From positions 682,001 to 746,000 of the forward strand of contig CBDDKM010000010.1 in assembly GCA_965230225.1 (NCBI GenBank): DNA of 64,000 nucleotides, read 5' to 3'. The stretch comes from CALSMU01 sp965230225. GTDB taxonomy: Bacteria > Bacteroidota > Bacteroidia > Flavobacteriales_D > Parvicellaceae. Below, piece by piece: positions 41,332 to 49,729 of this stretch (the stretch's first letter is position 1; the number at the start of each line of letters is the position of its first letter). The notes beneath the pieces are model-generated. The model was not told the origin of the DNA. It saw nothing but the letters and a program-made list of their open reading frames with translations, and ran no database searches. The position numbers and the translations under genes were made by a program.

Positions 41332-43950
41332 TTGGGTTTACCAAAAACAATAAAACGTCAATTTACCAAAGGTAGTTTCAGTCTTGCATGTCTGAAGACT
41401 GGCCACCGGTTAATTATTATCGTCCTATTGTTAATAATGAACCACGTTAATATTATCTCTCAAACCAACGATTCTATACCTCAAAGTGATCTTGAACATC
41501 CGTTGATGTATAACGCCGAAGATTCCATTGTTATGGACATGGCTAATCAAAAAGCGCGCCTTTATAGTGGAGCACACATAGAATATGGCGAAATTGTGCT
41601 GGATGCCTGCTTCATCGAATTTGATTTTGAAACCAAAGAAGTGTTTGCAAAACTGTGTTTGGACTCGTTGGGAGAAAAGATTGAAGTTCCCCTATTGAAA
41701 AACGAAGAACAGGAAACTACTGCTGATAGTTTAAAGTTCAATTTTGAATCGAAAAGAGGGATTACCTATAAGGTAAAAATGCAGGAAGGAGAAGGGTATA
41801 TTCAAGCTAGCAAGGTAAAGCGACAAAACTCTGGAGACATTCATATTGACACTGCACTATACACCACCTGCGATCTGGATCATCCTCATTATTATTTTAA
41901 GCTTAGAAAAGCCATCATTAAACCAAATGATAAAATTATTTCTGGTCCTGTTAATCTATTTATAGCGGATATTCCAACTCCTTTAGGTCTTCCGTTTGGT
42001 TACTTCCCCAATAAAACAAGAGGAGCTAACGGACTTATTATTCCTTCTTATGGGAACTCCCCAACTCTTGGTTATTTTCTTAGTGAAGGTGGATATTACC
42101 ACAAATTCAAAAACGATAAGTTAGCTATGAGGTTTCTGGGTAATATTTACTCAAAAGGAAGTTGGGGGCTAAAGACTATTTCGACCTATAAATCCAGGTA
42201 TAAGCACAACGGTAACTTGATGTTGAGTTTTAACCAAATCAGACAAGGTGATAAAGACTTAGAAACTTTAAGTGTTCGTAATGAATTCAAAATTAACTGG
42301 ACACATACACAAGATCCAAAGGCCAGACCAGGAAGCACTTTTAGAGCAACTATAAATGCTGGTTCGCAAGGTTATCATGCCAACGACTTCACAGTGGTAA
42401 ACACCAATCAGTACCTTACCAACAACTTTAACTCGAGTATTGCCTGGAGCAAGCGTTTGAATATGCTAAAAGGAAAACTACCAAGCAACTTAAATGTAAA
42501 TCTAAGACACAGCCAAAACACTAATACCAACAATGTTTCTTTTACCGTTCCTGAGGTTACTTTCAATATTAATCGTTTTTACCCAACTAAGTTGATCAAA
42601 TCAGGAAACGCTGTAAGAAGCAGTTTCAGAAAAAATGTACTGGATAAGATAGGTGTAAACTACAATACCACTATGAAAAATGAAGCTTTAGTGGCGGATT
42701 CCACATTAAGCATCAATAATTTAGAAAATGTATTTAATAGTATGGAACACGGAATGCGTCATACTTTTAACATCAACACTTCCTGGAGGGGGAAGAAAAT
42801 TCCAATCACTTTCACTCCATCCTACCAAGGTAATTTCCTGCTGTATCTTGATAATACACTACAAAACTGGGATAATTCGGATAGTTCGGTGAACACACTA
42901 AAAGAGTATGATTTATACACTCCTTTTTGGTCCAGTTTAAGTATGAGTATGACCACAAAGGTTTACGGTTTTTATGAACCTGCAAGCTTTTTACAAGGAG
43001 AAAGGGAAACCAAATTCAGACATACCATTACTCCAAACATTAGCTTTACTTATAGACCAGATAAAGATTACACCAATACCTACACTGTTGATTCCGGTGC
43101 AACTCCATATGATGTAAGTTACTCTCCTTATCAATACAATATTTATGGTATTCCACCTTCTGGTTCTTCGAACCGACTTGGTTTTAATTTAATTAACTCT
43201 ATTGAGATGAGGCAAAACAACCTCAACGACACTACAGGTGACAAACCTTATATTAAAACCAAAATTATAGAGAACATCACTTTTAGTTCTGGTTACGATT
43301 TCCAAAGAGACTCACTTCAACTGGATGATATTGTAATGAATGGTAGAACTACTCTTTATAAAAACATCAACTTAAGGTTTGGAGGAAGATTAAACCCATA
43401 TTCTTTTAGCAGTGAAGGAACCCAACAAAATATATTGCAACAACAAATTGATGGAAGGCTGGGAACTCTTGAAAATGTGAATTTGGCCATTGGATTTTTC
43501 TTTAGTGCAAAAGGGAACAAAAAGAAAGAGTATAATAGCGACAAAGGAACTCAAAACGAGTTGGATCAAATCAATAATAACCCCGATGCATATATGGATT
43601 TCTCTAATCCATGGAGCGTAAACGTTAACTACAAAATTGATCGAAATAGAATTATTTCCTCCTCTCAGGATACTGTTAACTTGATACAGACAATCAATTT
43701 TACAGGAGATTTTAACATTACCCCAAAGTGGAAAGTTGACTTTACTACTAACTACGACTTTACCAGAAAAGAATTTAGCTATACTTCTGTTGGTATTAAC
43801 AGAGACCTTCATTGCTGGCAGATGCAATTCAATTGGATTCCATTTGGTTATATGAAGAGCTACAACATTCAAATTAACGTAAAATCATCACTGCTACAAG
43901 ACCTCAAGCTTCAACGAAGAAGAACATGGTATGATAGCGGTGTAAGATAA
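41332..43950 (+). CDS. lptD: LptD/OstA-like outer-membrane LPS assembly protein
   Basis: An 872-residue protein with a signal-like hydrophobic stretch (RLIIIVLLLIMNHVNIISQ) near residues 26-44, an OstA-type jellyroll region (~60-220) and a long beta-barrel region with aromatic-alternating strands up to the C-terminus. This fits the Bacteroidota LptD form, which inserts LPS at the outer leaflet. The start is a TTG at 41332; an ATG at 41437 would remove the hydrophobic signal, so I prefer the TTG. RidA follows after ten bases. Confidence 0.82.
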   Translation: MGLPKTIKRQFTKGSFSLACLKTGHRLIIIVLLLIMNHVNIISQTNDSIPQSDLEHPLMYNAEDSIVMDMANQKARLYSGAHIEYGEIVLDACFIEFDFETKEVFAKLCLDSLGEKIEVPLLKNEEQETTADSLKFNFESKRGITYKVKMQEGEGYIQASKVKRQNSGDIHIDTALYTTCDLDHPHYYFKLRKAIIKPNDKIISGPVNLFIADIPTPLGLPFGYFPNKTRGANGLIIPSYGNSPTLGYFLSEGGYYHKFKNDKLAMRFLGNIYSKGSWGLKTISTYKSRYKHNGNLMLSFNQIRQGDKDLETLSVRNEFKINWTHTQDPKARPGSTFRATINAGSQGYHANDFTVVNTNQYLTNNFNSSIAWSKRLNMLKGKLPSNLNVNLRHSQNTNTNNVSFTVPEVTFNINRFYPTKLIKSGNAVRSSFRKNVLDKIGVNYNTTMKNEALVADSTLSINNLENVFNSMEHGMRHTFNINTSWRGKKIPITFTPSYQGNFLLYLDNTLQNWDNSDSSVNTLKEYDLYTPFWSSLSMSMTTKVYGFYEPASFLQGERETKFRHTITPNISFTYRPDKDYTNTYTVDSGATPYDVSYSPYQYNIYGIPPSGSSNRLGFNLINSIEMRQNNLNDTTGDKPYIKTKIIENITFSSGYDFQRDSLQLDDIVMNGRTTLYKNINLRFGGRLNPYSFSSEGTQQNILQQQIDGRLGTLENVNLAIGFFFSAKGNKKKEYNSDKGTQNELDQINNNPDAYMDFSNPWSVNVNYKIDRNRIISSSQDTVNLIQTINFTGDFNITPKWKVDFTTNYDFTRKEFSYTSVGINRDLHCWQMQFNWIPFGYMKSYNIQINVKSSLLQDLKLQRRRTWYDSGVR

Positions 43951-43960
43951 TTTATAGACT

Positions 43961-44338
43961 ATGAAGAAAATTATACAATCAGACAATGCTCCTGCCCCGA
44001 TTGGACCATATAGCCAGGCTGTAATGGCAGGAAACACCTTATTTGCAAGTGGTCAAATTGCTATTAACCCTGCAAATGGTGAATTGGTACTTTCATCGCT
44101 AGAGGAGGAAACTGTTCAGGTAATGAAAAATATCGAAGCTGTACTTACAGAAGCCGGAATGGATTTCTCCAACATTGTTAAATGTTCTATTTTCTTAAGC
44201 GACATGGGAAGCTTTGGTGAAGTAAACGAAATTTACGGTAGATACTTTAGTGAAAATCCTCCGGCAAGAGAAACGGTTGAAGTAGCTTGCTTACCAAAAA
44301 ATGTAAACGTAGAAATTAGTTTTATTGCTGTTGCTTAG
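43961..44338 (+). CDS. ridA: RidA-family enamine/imine deaminase
   Basis: A 125-residue protein of usual length with SDNAPAPIGPYSQAV at the start, GQIAINPANGEL and the catalytic-arginine region NPPARETVEVACLPK. RidA hydrolyses reactive 2-aminoacrylate and other enamines. It lies ten bases after the LptD-like gene and its stop codon overlaps that of the convergent outer-membrane protein gene by four bases. Confidence 0.95.
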   Translation: MKKIIQSDNAPAPIGPYSQAVMAGNTLFASGQIAINPANGELVLSSLEEETVQVMKNIEAVLTEAGMDFSNIVKCSIFLSDMGSFGEVNEIYGRYFSENPPARETVEVACLPKNVNVEISFIAVA

Positions 44339-45045
44339 CGATAAAGCACACCTACATTTACTCCAAGAGTTTTAAAGCCAATCTCTTTTTCGTAAAGGTA
44401 GATTGGCTTTTTATAATACCCTTCTACCCTAAATTGCAATCGCTTTTTAGTTTTATAATTGATTCCAACAGAAGAAATTCCAAATAGTTTATTGGATTCA
44501 TGCATTACTCTTCTATCAGGAATGGTAACACCTCTTCCAAAAAAGTTATCATTCAAATTAAACAAATAAGTTCCTATGCCCGCCAACACAAATGCTTCCC
44601 ACCTTTCGGAAGAAATAAAGTTGTATTGAAGGATAATTGGAACCTCAACCTCCAGTCTACTAAATCGGTTGTAATACCTGGGAGAGGTAACACCGGTTGC
44701 AATAGAATCTAATGGAGCACCTAATAAAGTTGACTTATACTTATGAACCCCAACTCCACTAATTAATTCTAACCTCTTAAATAGGTTAAAATACAACTGA
44801 AAGGAGTAAGCATTAGATCTTTCTGGTAAATCATCAATTTTACCAACATCAACTCCGAAATGTTGCCACTGCTGAGATGAATTAGAGGCAGGTATATCCA
44901 TCCAACTATAGTGGTAATACCTATGGAGACCTATCTTCCATCTGGACTCTACAACACTATCTTTCTCTATGGATATGGTATCCGATTCCTGACCAATTCC
45001 GACTTGGAACAACAAGCAAAATAAAAACAAGGCGGGGTATTTCAT
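44335..45045 (-). CDS. Putative outer-membrane beta-barrel protein
   Basis: A 236-residue protein with a signal peptide (MKYPALFLFCLLFQVGIG) and alternating amphipathic strands such as LHRYYHYSWMDI, AYSFQLYFNLFKRLELISGVG, WEAFVLAGIGTYLF and GISSVGINYKTKKRLQFRVEGYY, ending with LGVNVGVLYR. This pattern fits a small outer-membrane barrel of the PorT/OmpW size class. No family assignment is secure. It lies downstream of the ArnT-like gene (71-base gap) and overlaps the RidA stop by four bases. Confidence 0.75.
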   Translation of the reverse strand: MKYPALFLFCLLFQVGIGQESDTISIEKDSVVESRWKIGLHRYYHYSWMDIPASNSSQQWQHFGVDVGKIDDLPERSNAYSFQLYFNLFKRLELISGVGVHKYKSTLLGAPLDSIATGVTSPRYYNRFSRLEVEVPIILQYNFISSERWEAFVLAGIGTYLFNLNDNFFGRGVTIPDRRVMHESNKLFGISSVGINYKTKKRLQFRVEGYYKKPIYLYEKEIGFKTLGVNVGVLYR

Positions 45046-45116
45046 GTTTCAGTTTTCCGTAATAATACTTCAAACGAAAACTGTTACAGTTTATTCTTCT
45101 CCAAGATCAATAACAC

Positions 45117-46847
45117 TTACTTAGGCATCCTTTTATAAAAGGTATATCCTCCCTTTCGATACAAAAACTGACACTCAGGATAATTGCTCATTCCATCTTG
45201 ATGAGCTCTCAGAATAAGATAAGTCGGTTTATCAATTGGCCCTTCGTAATGCCATTTTTCCACCTGAGTATTAAATGAAGCCTTTTCTTTTTGAGGTAAA
45301 TCATTGAATGAATCAACTCCAAAATCTTTTAATAGCTCTTGTTTGTATTGATACAAACCATCTGACTCTTCCAGAGGCATTACCTTTCCATAAAAGAAAT
45401 GAGCATAACTCTTCATAGCAACACAGGTGATGTAGGCATCTTCTTCTGCATGCTCTTCCAAAAACTCTATTTGCGGTAGTTGAGAAACTTTTTCTACTTG
45501 TGGAACCACTGTTTTCAAAAATAGAGACAAACACACTCCTGTACTTAATGCAAAAATCAACATTGATTTTAGCACATTCTGCTTCGATAGCACGATCAAT
45601 GAAAAAACAATGGCAACGAAATATGCTATTCCAATTAAAAACTCCCACCCCATAAAGCTAAACTCTACATCTAACTGATATTGCGCAAATGGGTCGTCGA
45701 TATTAGGTAACAACCATGAGTCTTTGTTCATAAAAACCAATGGAGTTAGGGTAAGTAAAGCAGAAAAAATAAACCCAAAGAAGCCTACCACAATTAGTAT
45801 CCATTTTTTCACATTTATCTCCTTTAAGTGAATGGAAAATAAAAACTTGGCAGCTAAATAGCTCAATGGCAAATAGGCCATAGAAGAATAGTGAACGATT
45901 TTAGTACTAACTATGGTAAATAATATCATTACCACCCAAAATAAAATGGTCATCCATTTCTGAAACTCAAAAGCATCTTCTCCCCCTCTTTTTCCAAACC
46001 AGGGCAAAGCGAATATAGATAATGGAAAACAACCAATTAGAACAACCACAAAATGATAATAAAACGGCTGTTCGTGGCCTGCTACCGGCTGGGAAAACAA
46101 TTCTATTTGATACTTGATAAACTCTATCAGGAACCAGGGGCCATTTTGAGCAATTTCGTATCCATACCACATCGAAGTGGTAATGAGTATGGTAAGAATA
46201 AACAACCCAACGTGTTTCAGCGAGGCTACTCTTCTAAAACGACTCACCCCCCAATAAACAGCAAAAGTCAACATTAACAAGAGTAACCCTACTGGCCCCT
46301 TGGTAACGATTGCCAAACCTATAAACAGTCCAGAAAGAATTGAGAATTTATTTTTTTGACGTTCGTTAGTTCCATTGATCAACCTCACCAAAAAGTAAAT
46401 GGAAGTGAAAATGAACAAGTTAAACCCAGGGTCAATAATTCCTGATTTATAGTACAGGTGTGGAAGAAATGAAGCCAAATAAACTAAGGCCCAAATCATT
46501 CCAAATTTCTTATTGTGAAGTCGTTTTCCAATTCCGAATAAAACCAATAGTGCAATGATCCCAATAATAGCATTTGGAAATCTGGCTGCGAACTCATTTA
46601 CCCCAAAAACACTCATAGAAAGTGCTTGCAACCAAAAAAAGAATGGAGGTTTCTCCATAAATGGCTCGTAGTTTACCTGTACTTGAAAATAGTTACCGGT
46701 AACTAACATTTCTCTTGAAGATTCCGCAAAGTTAATCTCGTCCCAATCGAACAAATGAACACTACCTAAAAAAGGGATAAAAAATACTACCCCCAGAAAA
46801 AGCAATAGTAGTTGGTACCCGTATGGTCTTTCCAAAAATTGCTTCAT
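45117..46847 (-). CDS. ArnT/PMT-type membrane glycosyltransferase (GT39/83)
   Basis: A 576-residue protein with ~11 membrane segments and a C-terminal soluble part. The first periplasmic loop has FDWDEINFAESSREM, the acidic catalytic motif of GT-C enzymes that use polyprenyl-phosphate sugars, followed by PPFFFWLQAL. Relatives add a sugar or aminosugar to lipid A (ArnT) or protein (PMT). It overlaps the PAP2 gene by four bases and is the third gene of a module that also encodes a polyprenyl-phosphate sugar synthase-like GT2, so the three probably act together on an envelope acceptor. Confidence 0.88.
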   Translation of the reverse strand: MKQFLERPYGYQLLLLFLGVVFFIPFLGSVHLFDWDEINFAESSREMLVTGNYFQVQVNYEPFMEKPPFFFWLQALSMSVFGVNEFAARFPNAIIGIIALLVLFGIGKRLHNKKFGMIWALVYLASFLPHLYYKSGIIDPGFNLFIFTSIYFLVRLINGTNERQKNKFSILSGLFIGLAIVTKGPVGLLLLMLTFAVYWGVSRFRRVASLKHVGLFILTILITTSMWYGYEIAQNGPWFLIEFIKYQIELFSQPVAGHEQPFYYHFVVVLIGCFPLSIFALPWFGKRGGEDAFEFQKWMTILFWVVMILFTIVSTKIVHYSSMAYLPLSYLAAKFLFSIHLKEINVKKWILIVVGFFGFIFSALLTLTPLVFMNKDSWLLPNIDDPFAQYQLDVEFSFMGWEFLIGIAYFVAIVFSLIVLSKQNVLKSMLIFALSTGVCLSLFLKTVVPQVEKVSQLPQIEFLEEHAEEDAYITCVAMKSYAHFFYGKVMPLEESDGLYQYKQELLKDFGVDSFNDLPQKEKASFNTQVEKWHYEGPIDKPTYLILRAHQDGMSNYPECQFLYRKGGYTFYKRMPK

Positions 46848-47512
46848 GATTTATTCAGTAAAGATTTCTCACCCCAGTTTCCAAATTTAGTTTCCTGAAA
46901 TACAGAATACACCACCAAACTCCCCATAGTTCCTATCATTGAACCTACAAATACATCCTCAAAAAAGTGTTGAGAAAGATAAATTCTGGAATACCCAATA
47001 ACCGCTGCTAAAATCAAACACACTCCTCCCCACCATTTTTTTCTAATCATTAAAGCTAGAATACAAAAAATACTGAAAGCTGAAGTCGTATGACCACTTG
47101 GAAAAGAATTGGCCTTTTTCATTTCATCCAATGGAAGCACCAAGTGCAATTCACCATAATAGAACTCTTCCCACAACTCCATAAACGGACGTTGCACATC
47201 ATCGTAAACCACTCGCTTAAAAAACTGTGTTATACCCGCTGACCCTACAAAACTAAAGGCTGCTATAACTGCATATTTAAACTTCCAAAAGCATAACCCC
47301 AGCACAACCACAATTGCAAACCAGCCATCACCAAAATAGGTGGCGTACTTAAAGAAAACATCTTGAAAAGGAGTCCAGTTTTGATTGACCAATATGGTAC
47401 TATCCACTTTGTGGTAACTGAAAACGAAATAGGCCATTACTGCCAGGAAAACAAAATAAAGCCCAAAGAAAACGGGATGTTCTTTTATGTTGTTAACTAA
47501 GCGTTTGAGCAC
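46844..47512 (-). CDS. PAP2-family membrane phosphatase
   Basis: A 222-residue membrane protein with the three PAP2 motifs: KRVVYDDVQRPF, SFPSGHTTSAFS and SRIYLSQHFFEDVFVG, and about six helices. PAP2 enzymes remove phosphate from lipid phosphates such as undecaprenyl diphosphate, phosphatidate or lipid A. Between a polyprenyl-sugar synthase and an ArnT-like transferase it could recycle the polyprenyl carrier or trim lipid A. It overlaps the ArnT-like gene by four bases. Confidence 0.88.
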   Translation of the reverse strand: MLKRLVNNIKEHPVFFGLYFVFLAVMAYFVFSYHKVDSTILVNQNWTPFQDVFFKYATYFGDGWFAIVVVLGLCFWKFKYAVIAAFSFVGSAGITQFFKRVVYDDVQRPFMELWEEFYYGELHLVLPLDEMKKANSFPSGHTTSAFSIFCILALMIRKKWWGGVCLILAAVIGYSRIYLSQHFFEDVFVGSMIGTMGSLVVYSVFQETKFGNWGEKSLLNKS

Positions 47513-47515
47513 AAA

Positions 47516-48262
47516 TTATTTTTTTCTTAATAGTTTCCACTTCATCAAGCCAATACGAGTAAAAAAGTGCTTAAACGAAGTTCCTAAAACACCAAAACCA
47601 TAAGTAACACTTCTGCTAAAATTAATGGAAGATGCTTCTTCGAAATATTTAGTTGGACAAGTAATTTCAGCAATTTCAAAATCGTTATAAATGATCTGAG
47701 AAAGCATTTGATTGTCAAACACAAAATCATCGGAGTTTTCATTGTATCGAATAGCTTCCAATACCTCTTTAGAAAAAGCTCTAAAACCAGTATGGTACTC
47801 ACTTAGTTTTTGTCCTACTAATATGTTCTGACTCAAGGTAAGCATTCTGTTCGCAAGGTATTTGTATTTAGGCATTCCTCCCTTCAAAGCTCCTTTTCCT
47901 AAAATTCTAGATCCCAACACAACCGGATACACGTCATTAGCAATTAAGTAAGACATGCTGTGAATCAACTGAGGTGTGTACTGATAATCGGGGTGCAGCA
48001 TCACTACAATATCGGCTCCTATTTCTAAAGCTTTATTGTAACAAGATTTTTGGTTTCCACCGTACCCCTTATTTACCTCATGTCTAATAACATGATTCAC
48101 TCCTATTTCTTTAGCCAACTCTGAGGTATTATCAGTTCCATGGTCGTCCACCAGAATCACTTCATCAACGATATCAAATGGAATTTCATTGTATGTCTTT
48201 TCTAATGTTTCTGCCGCATTATACGCCGGCATTACCACCACTACCTTTTTACCTTTAATCAT
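47516..48262 (-). CDS. Polyprenyl-phosphate sugar synthase-like family 2 glycosyltransferase
   Basis: A 248-residue GT2 enzyme of the dolichyl-phosphate mannose synthase kind: VVVVMPAYNAAETLEKTY, ILVDDHGTDNT, VMLHPDYQY (metal-binding) and the acceptor region SEYHTGFRAFSKEVL. No C-terminal membrane helix is evident. It probably loads a sugar onto polyprenyl phosphate as donor for the ArnT-like enzyme three genes down. It has its own TACATTTG promoter and opens the three-gene unit. Confidence 0.87.
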   Translation of the reverse strand: MIKGKKVVVVMPAYNAAETLEKTYNEIPFDIVDEVILVDDHGTDNTSELAKEIGVNHVIRHEVNKGYGGNQKSCYNKALEIGADIVVMLHPDYQYTPQLIHSMSYLIANDVYPVVLGSRILGKGALKGGMPKYKYLANRMLTLSQNILVGQKLSEYHTGFRAFSKEVLEAIRYNENSDDFVFDNQMLSQIIYNDFEIAEITCPTKYFEEASSINFSRSVTYGFGVLGTSFKHFFTRIGLMKWKLLRKK

Positions 48263-48280
48263 TGCTTGGTTTTGAGTTCA

Positions 48281-48288
48281 CAAATGTA
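48281..48288 (-). promoter_or_regulatory. -7 promoter element of the GT2-PAP2-ArnT module
   Basis: Minus-strand TACATTTG, 18 bases before the GT2 ATG; fits TAnnTTTG. The rest of the 156-base divergent interval shows only the element for the plus-strand gene. Confidence 0.5.
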
Positions 48289-48406
48289 TAATTATTCAAC
48301 TTATACACACCTTCCAAGGACATAAAAGAACCAACAATGGACGCCTTATGTTAACAATTAATTTATCAATGTCACCTCTGTTACTTACCACTCTATTCAA
48401 ATACAC

Positions 48407-48414
48407 TAATTTTG
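48407..48414 (+). promoter_or_regulatory. -7 promoter element of the TlpA-like gene
   Basis: TAATTTTG ending only four bases before the ATG at 48419, implying a leaderless mRNA. Confidence 0.55.
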
Positions 48415-48418
48415 TTGT

Positions 48419-48997
48419 ATGAAAATTTCACAAAAAGCCAAATCTAACATCATCTACTGGGGTATTTTTGGCTTATTCGCATTGTTCTTGTTTTACACTC
48501 CATGGGGAGAGTCCTTTAGAAGTTGGGCTCAAGGATTATTGCTTTCATCTCCACCAATCGAAACATCTATGAACTTAGAAGAAGGAGAACATGTAAAATC
48601 GCAATGGTTTATGCACTCCACCGAGGGAGAAGAAATTTCATTTCAACAAATTGACAAACCAATTTTTGTAAATATATGGGCCACATGGTGTCCCCCTTGT
48701 CGTGCAGAACTCCCTTCTATTATTGATCTGCAAGAAAAATACAAAGGTAAAGTGGAGTTTGTATTAATCAGCCCTGACGAAACTGAAGACAAGCTCAAAA
48801 AGTTTAAAGAAGATAAAGGCTATAACACCACCTTTTATTCCGGTCATGGGTTCATGCCCTACGAATTTAGTACAGGGTCCTATCCTACCACTTTTATCCT
48901 AAATAAAGACAAAGAAATTGTCTATCAATTGGTGGGTGGACACGATTGGGACACAGAAGGAGTTCATTACATTCTGGACGAATTAGTTAAACAATAG
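48419..48997 (+). CDS. TlpA-like membrane-anchored thioredoxin
   Basis: A 192-residue protein with one N-terminal membrane segment (IIYWGIFGLFALFLFY, near residues 10-25) and a periplasmic thioredoxin fold with the active-site CPPC in IWATWCPPCRAELPS. TlpA/ResA-type proteins reduce disulfides in cytochrome c maturation or outer-envelope proteins. It stands alone on the plus strand with its own promoter. Confidence 0.9.
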   Translation: MKISQKAKSNIIYWGIFGLFALFLFYTPWGESFRSWAQGLLLSSPPIETSMNLEEGEHVKSQWFMHSTEGEEISFQQIDKPIFVNIWATWCPPCRAELPSIIDLQEKYKGKVEFVLISPDETEDKLKKFKEDKGYNTTFYSGHGFMPYEFSTGSYPTTFILNKDKEIVYQLVGGHDWDTEGVHYILDELVKQ

Positions 48998-49054
48998 TTA
49001 GGTTAACACGAGGTTATCAGACATTAGTGTGATTAAGTGTATTGAATTAATTAA

Positions 49055-49062
49055 TATGTTTG
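49055..49062 (+). promoter_or_regulatory. -7 promoter element of the FMN reductase gene
   Basis: TATGTTTG, 37 bases before the ATG at 49100; fits TAnnTTTG. Confidence 0.5.
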
Positions 49063-49099
49063 AACAACTATTTTAACTCACACACTTAAATAATAAATT

Positions 49100-49639
49100 A
49101 TGAGCAAAAATTTTGTTGTAATTGGAGGGAGCAATAGCATTCACTCCATCAACAAGAAGCTGGCAAAAGCAGCTGCAAAAAAACTTGCTAATTCTACTTA
49201 TACAGTTGTAGACATTAACGAGTATGAAATGCCTATATATAGCATTGACAGAGAAAACACAGTTGGGTTTCCTGCTATGGCAAAAGAACTAGATGAGTTA
49301 TTCCAAAAATGTGATGGTTTCATTATTTCTTTACCTGAGCACAATGGATCCTACTCTGTTGCCTTTAAAAACATATTGGATTGGACCTCTAGAATTGAAG
49401 GAAAGGTTTGGAGAGATAAGCCGATGTTATTAATGACCGCTTCGCCAGGAGGAAGAGGAGGGCAAACCATGATGGAAATCGCAGAAGCCAAATTTCCTAG
49501 AATGGGTGCCAGTCTTGTTGGGACACTAACTTTTGGAAACTTTTACGACAATTACACAGATGGTAAAGGTGTTACTAATGCTGAGCTAGATGCAAAAATT
49601 GCAGAACTAGTTCAGGCACTGGAAAACCATTCTGCTTAA
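49100..49639 (+). CDS. NADPH-dependent FMN reductase-like flavoprotein
   Basis: A 179-residue flavodoxin-like protein: FVVIGGSNSIHSINKKLA forms the phosphate loop, LPEHNGSYSVAFKNILDW is the FMN-contacting segment typical of NADPH-dependent FMN/azo/quinone reductases, and MTASPGGRGG follows. It probably reduces quinones or flavins in the cytoplasm. An inverted repeat follows its stop. Confidence 0.88.
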   Translation: MSKNFVVIGGSNSIHSINKKLAKAAAKKLANSTYTVVDINEYEMPIYSIDRENTVGFPAMAKELDELFQKCDGFIISLPEHNGSYSVAFKNILDWTSRIEGKVWRDKPMLLMTASPGGRGGQTMMEIAEAKFPRMGASLVGTLTFGNFYDNYTDGKGVTNAELDAKIAELVQALENHSA

Positions 49640-49653
49640 ATAGCACTTCAAAT

Positions 49654-49688
49654 TTCAGGGGATTTGTTAATAAATAACATCCCCTGAA
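49654..49688 (+). terminator. Inverted repeat after the FMN reductase gene
   Basis: TTCAGGGGAT (49654-49663) pairs perfectly with 49679-49688 over a 15-base loop, extended by A-T pairs. The T run after it is poor, so termination is probable but not certain. Confidence 0.55.
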
Positions 49689-49701
49689 TTTGGATAAATA
49701 C

Positions 49702-49709
49702 TATCTTTG
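49702..49709 (+). promoter_or_regulatory. -7 promoter element of pyrD
   Basis: TATCTTTG followed by CGCC, 20 bases before the ATG at 49730. Confidence 0.55.
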
Positions 49710-49729
49710 CGCCAAATCAATTACTATCA

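Noticed and set aside
43390..43872. 160-codon open frame on the minus strand
   Set aside because: Entirely antisense within the LptD-like gene, with no recognisable features.
45050..45083. Inverted repeat CAGTTTTC/GAAAACTG between the ArnT-like and outer-membrane protein genes
   Set aside because: Long loop and no T run on the minus strand; may be chance in AT-rich sequence.
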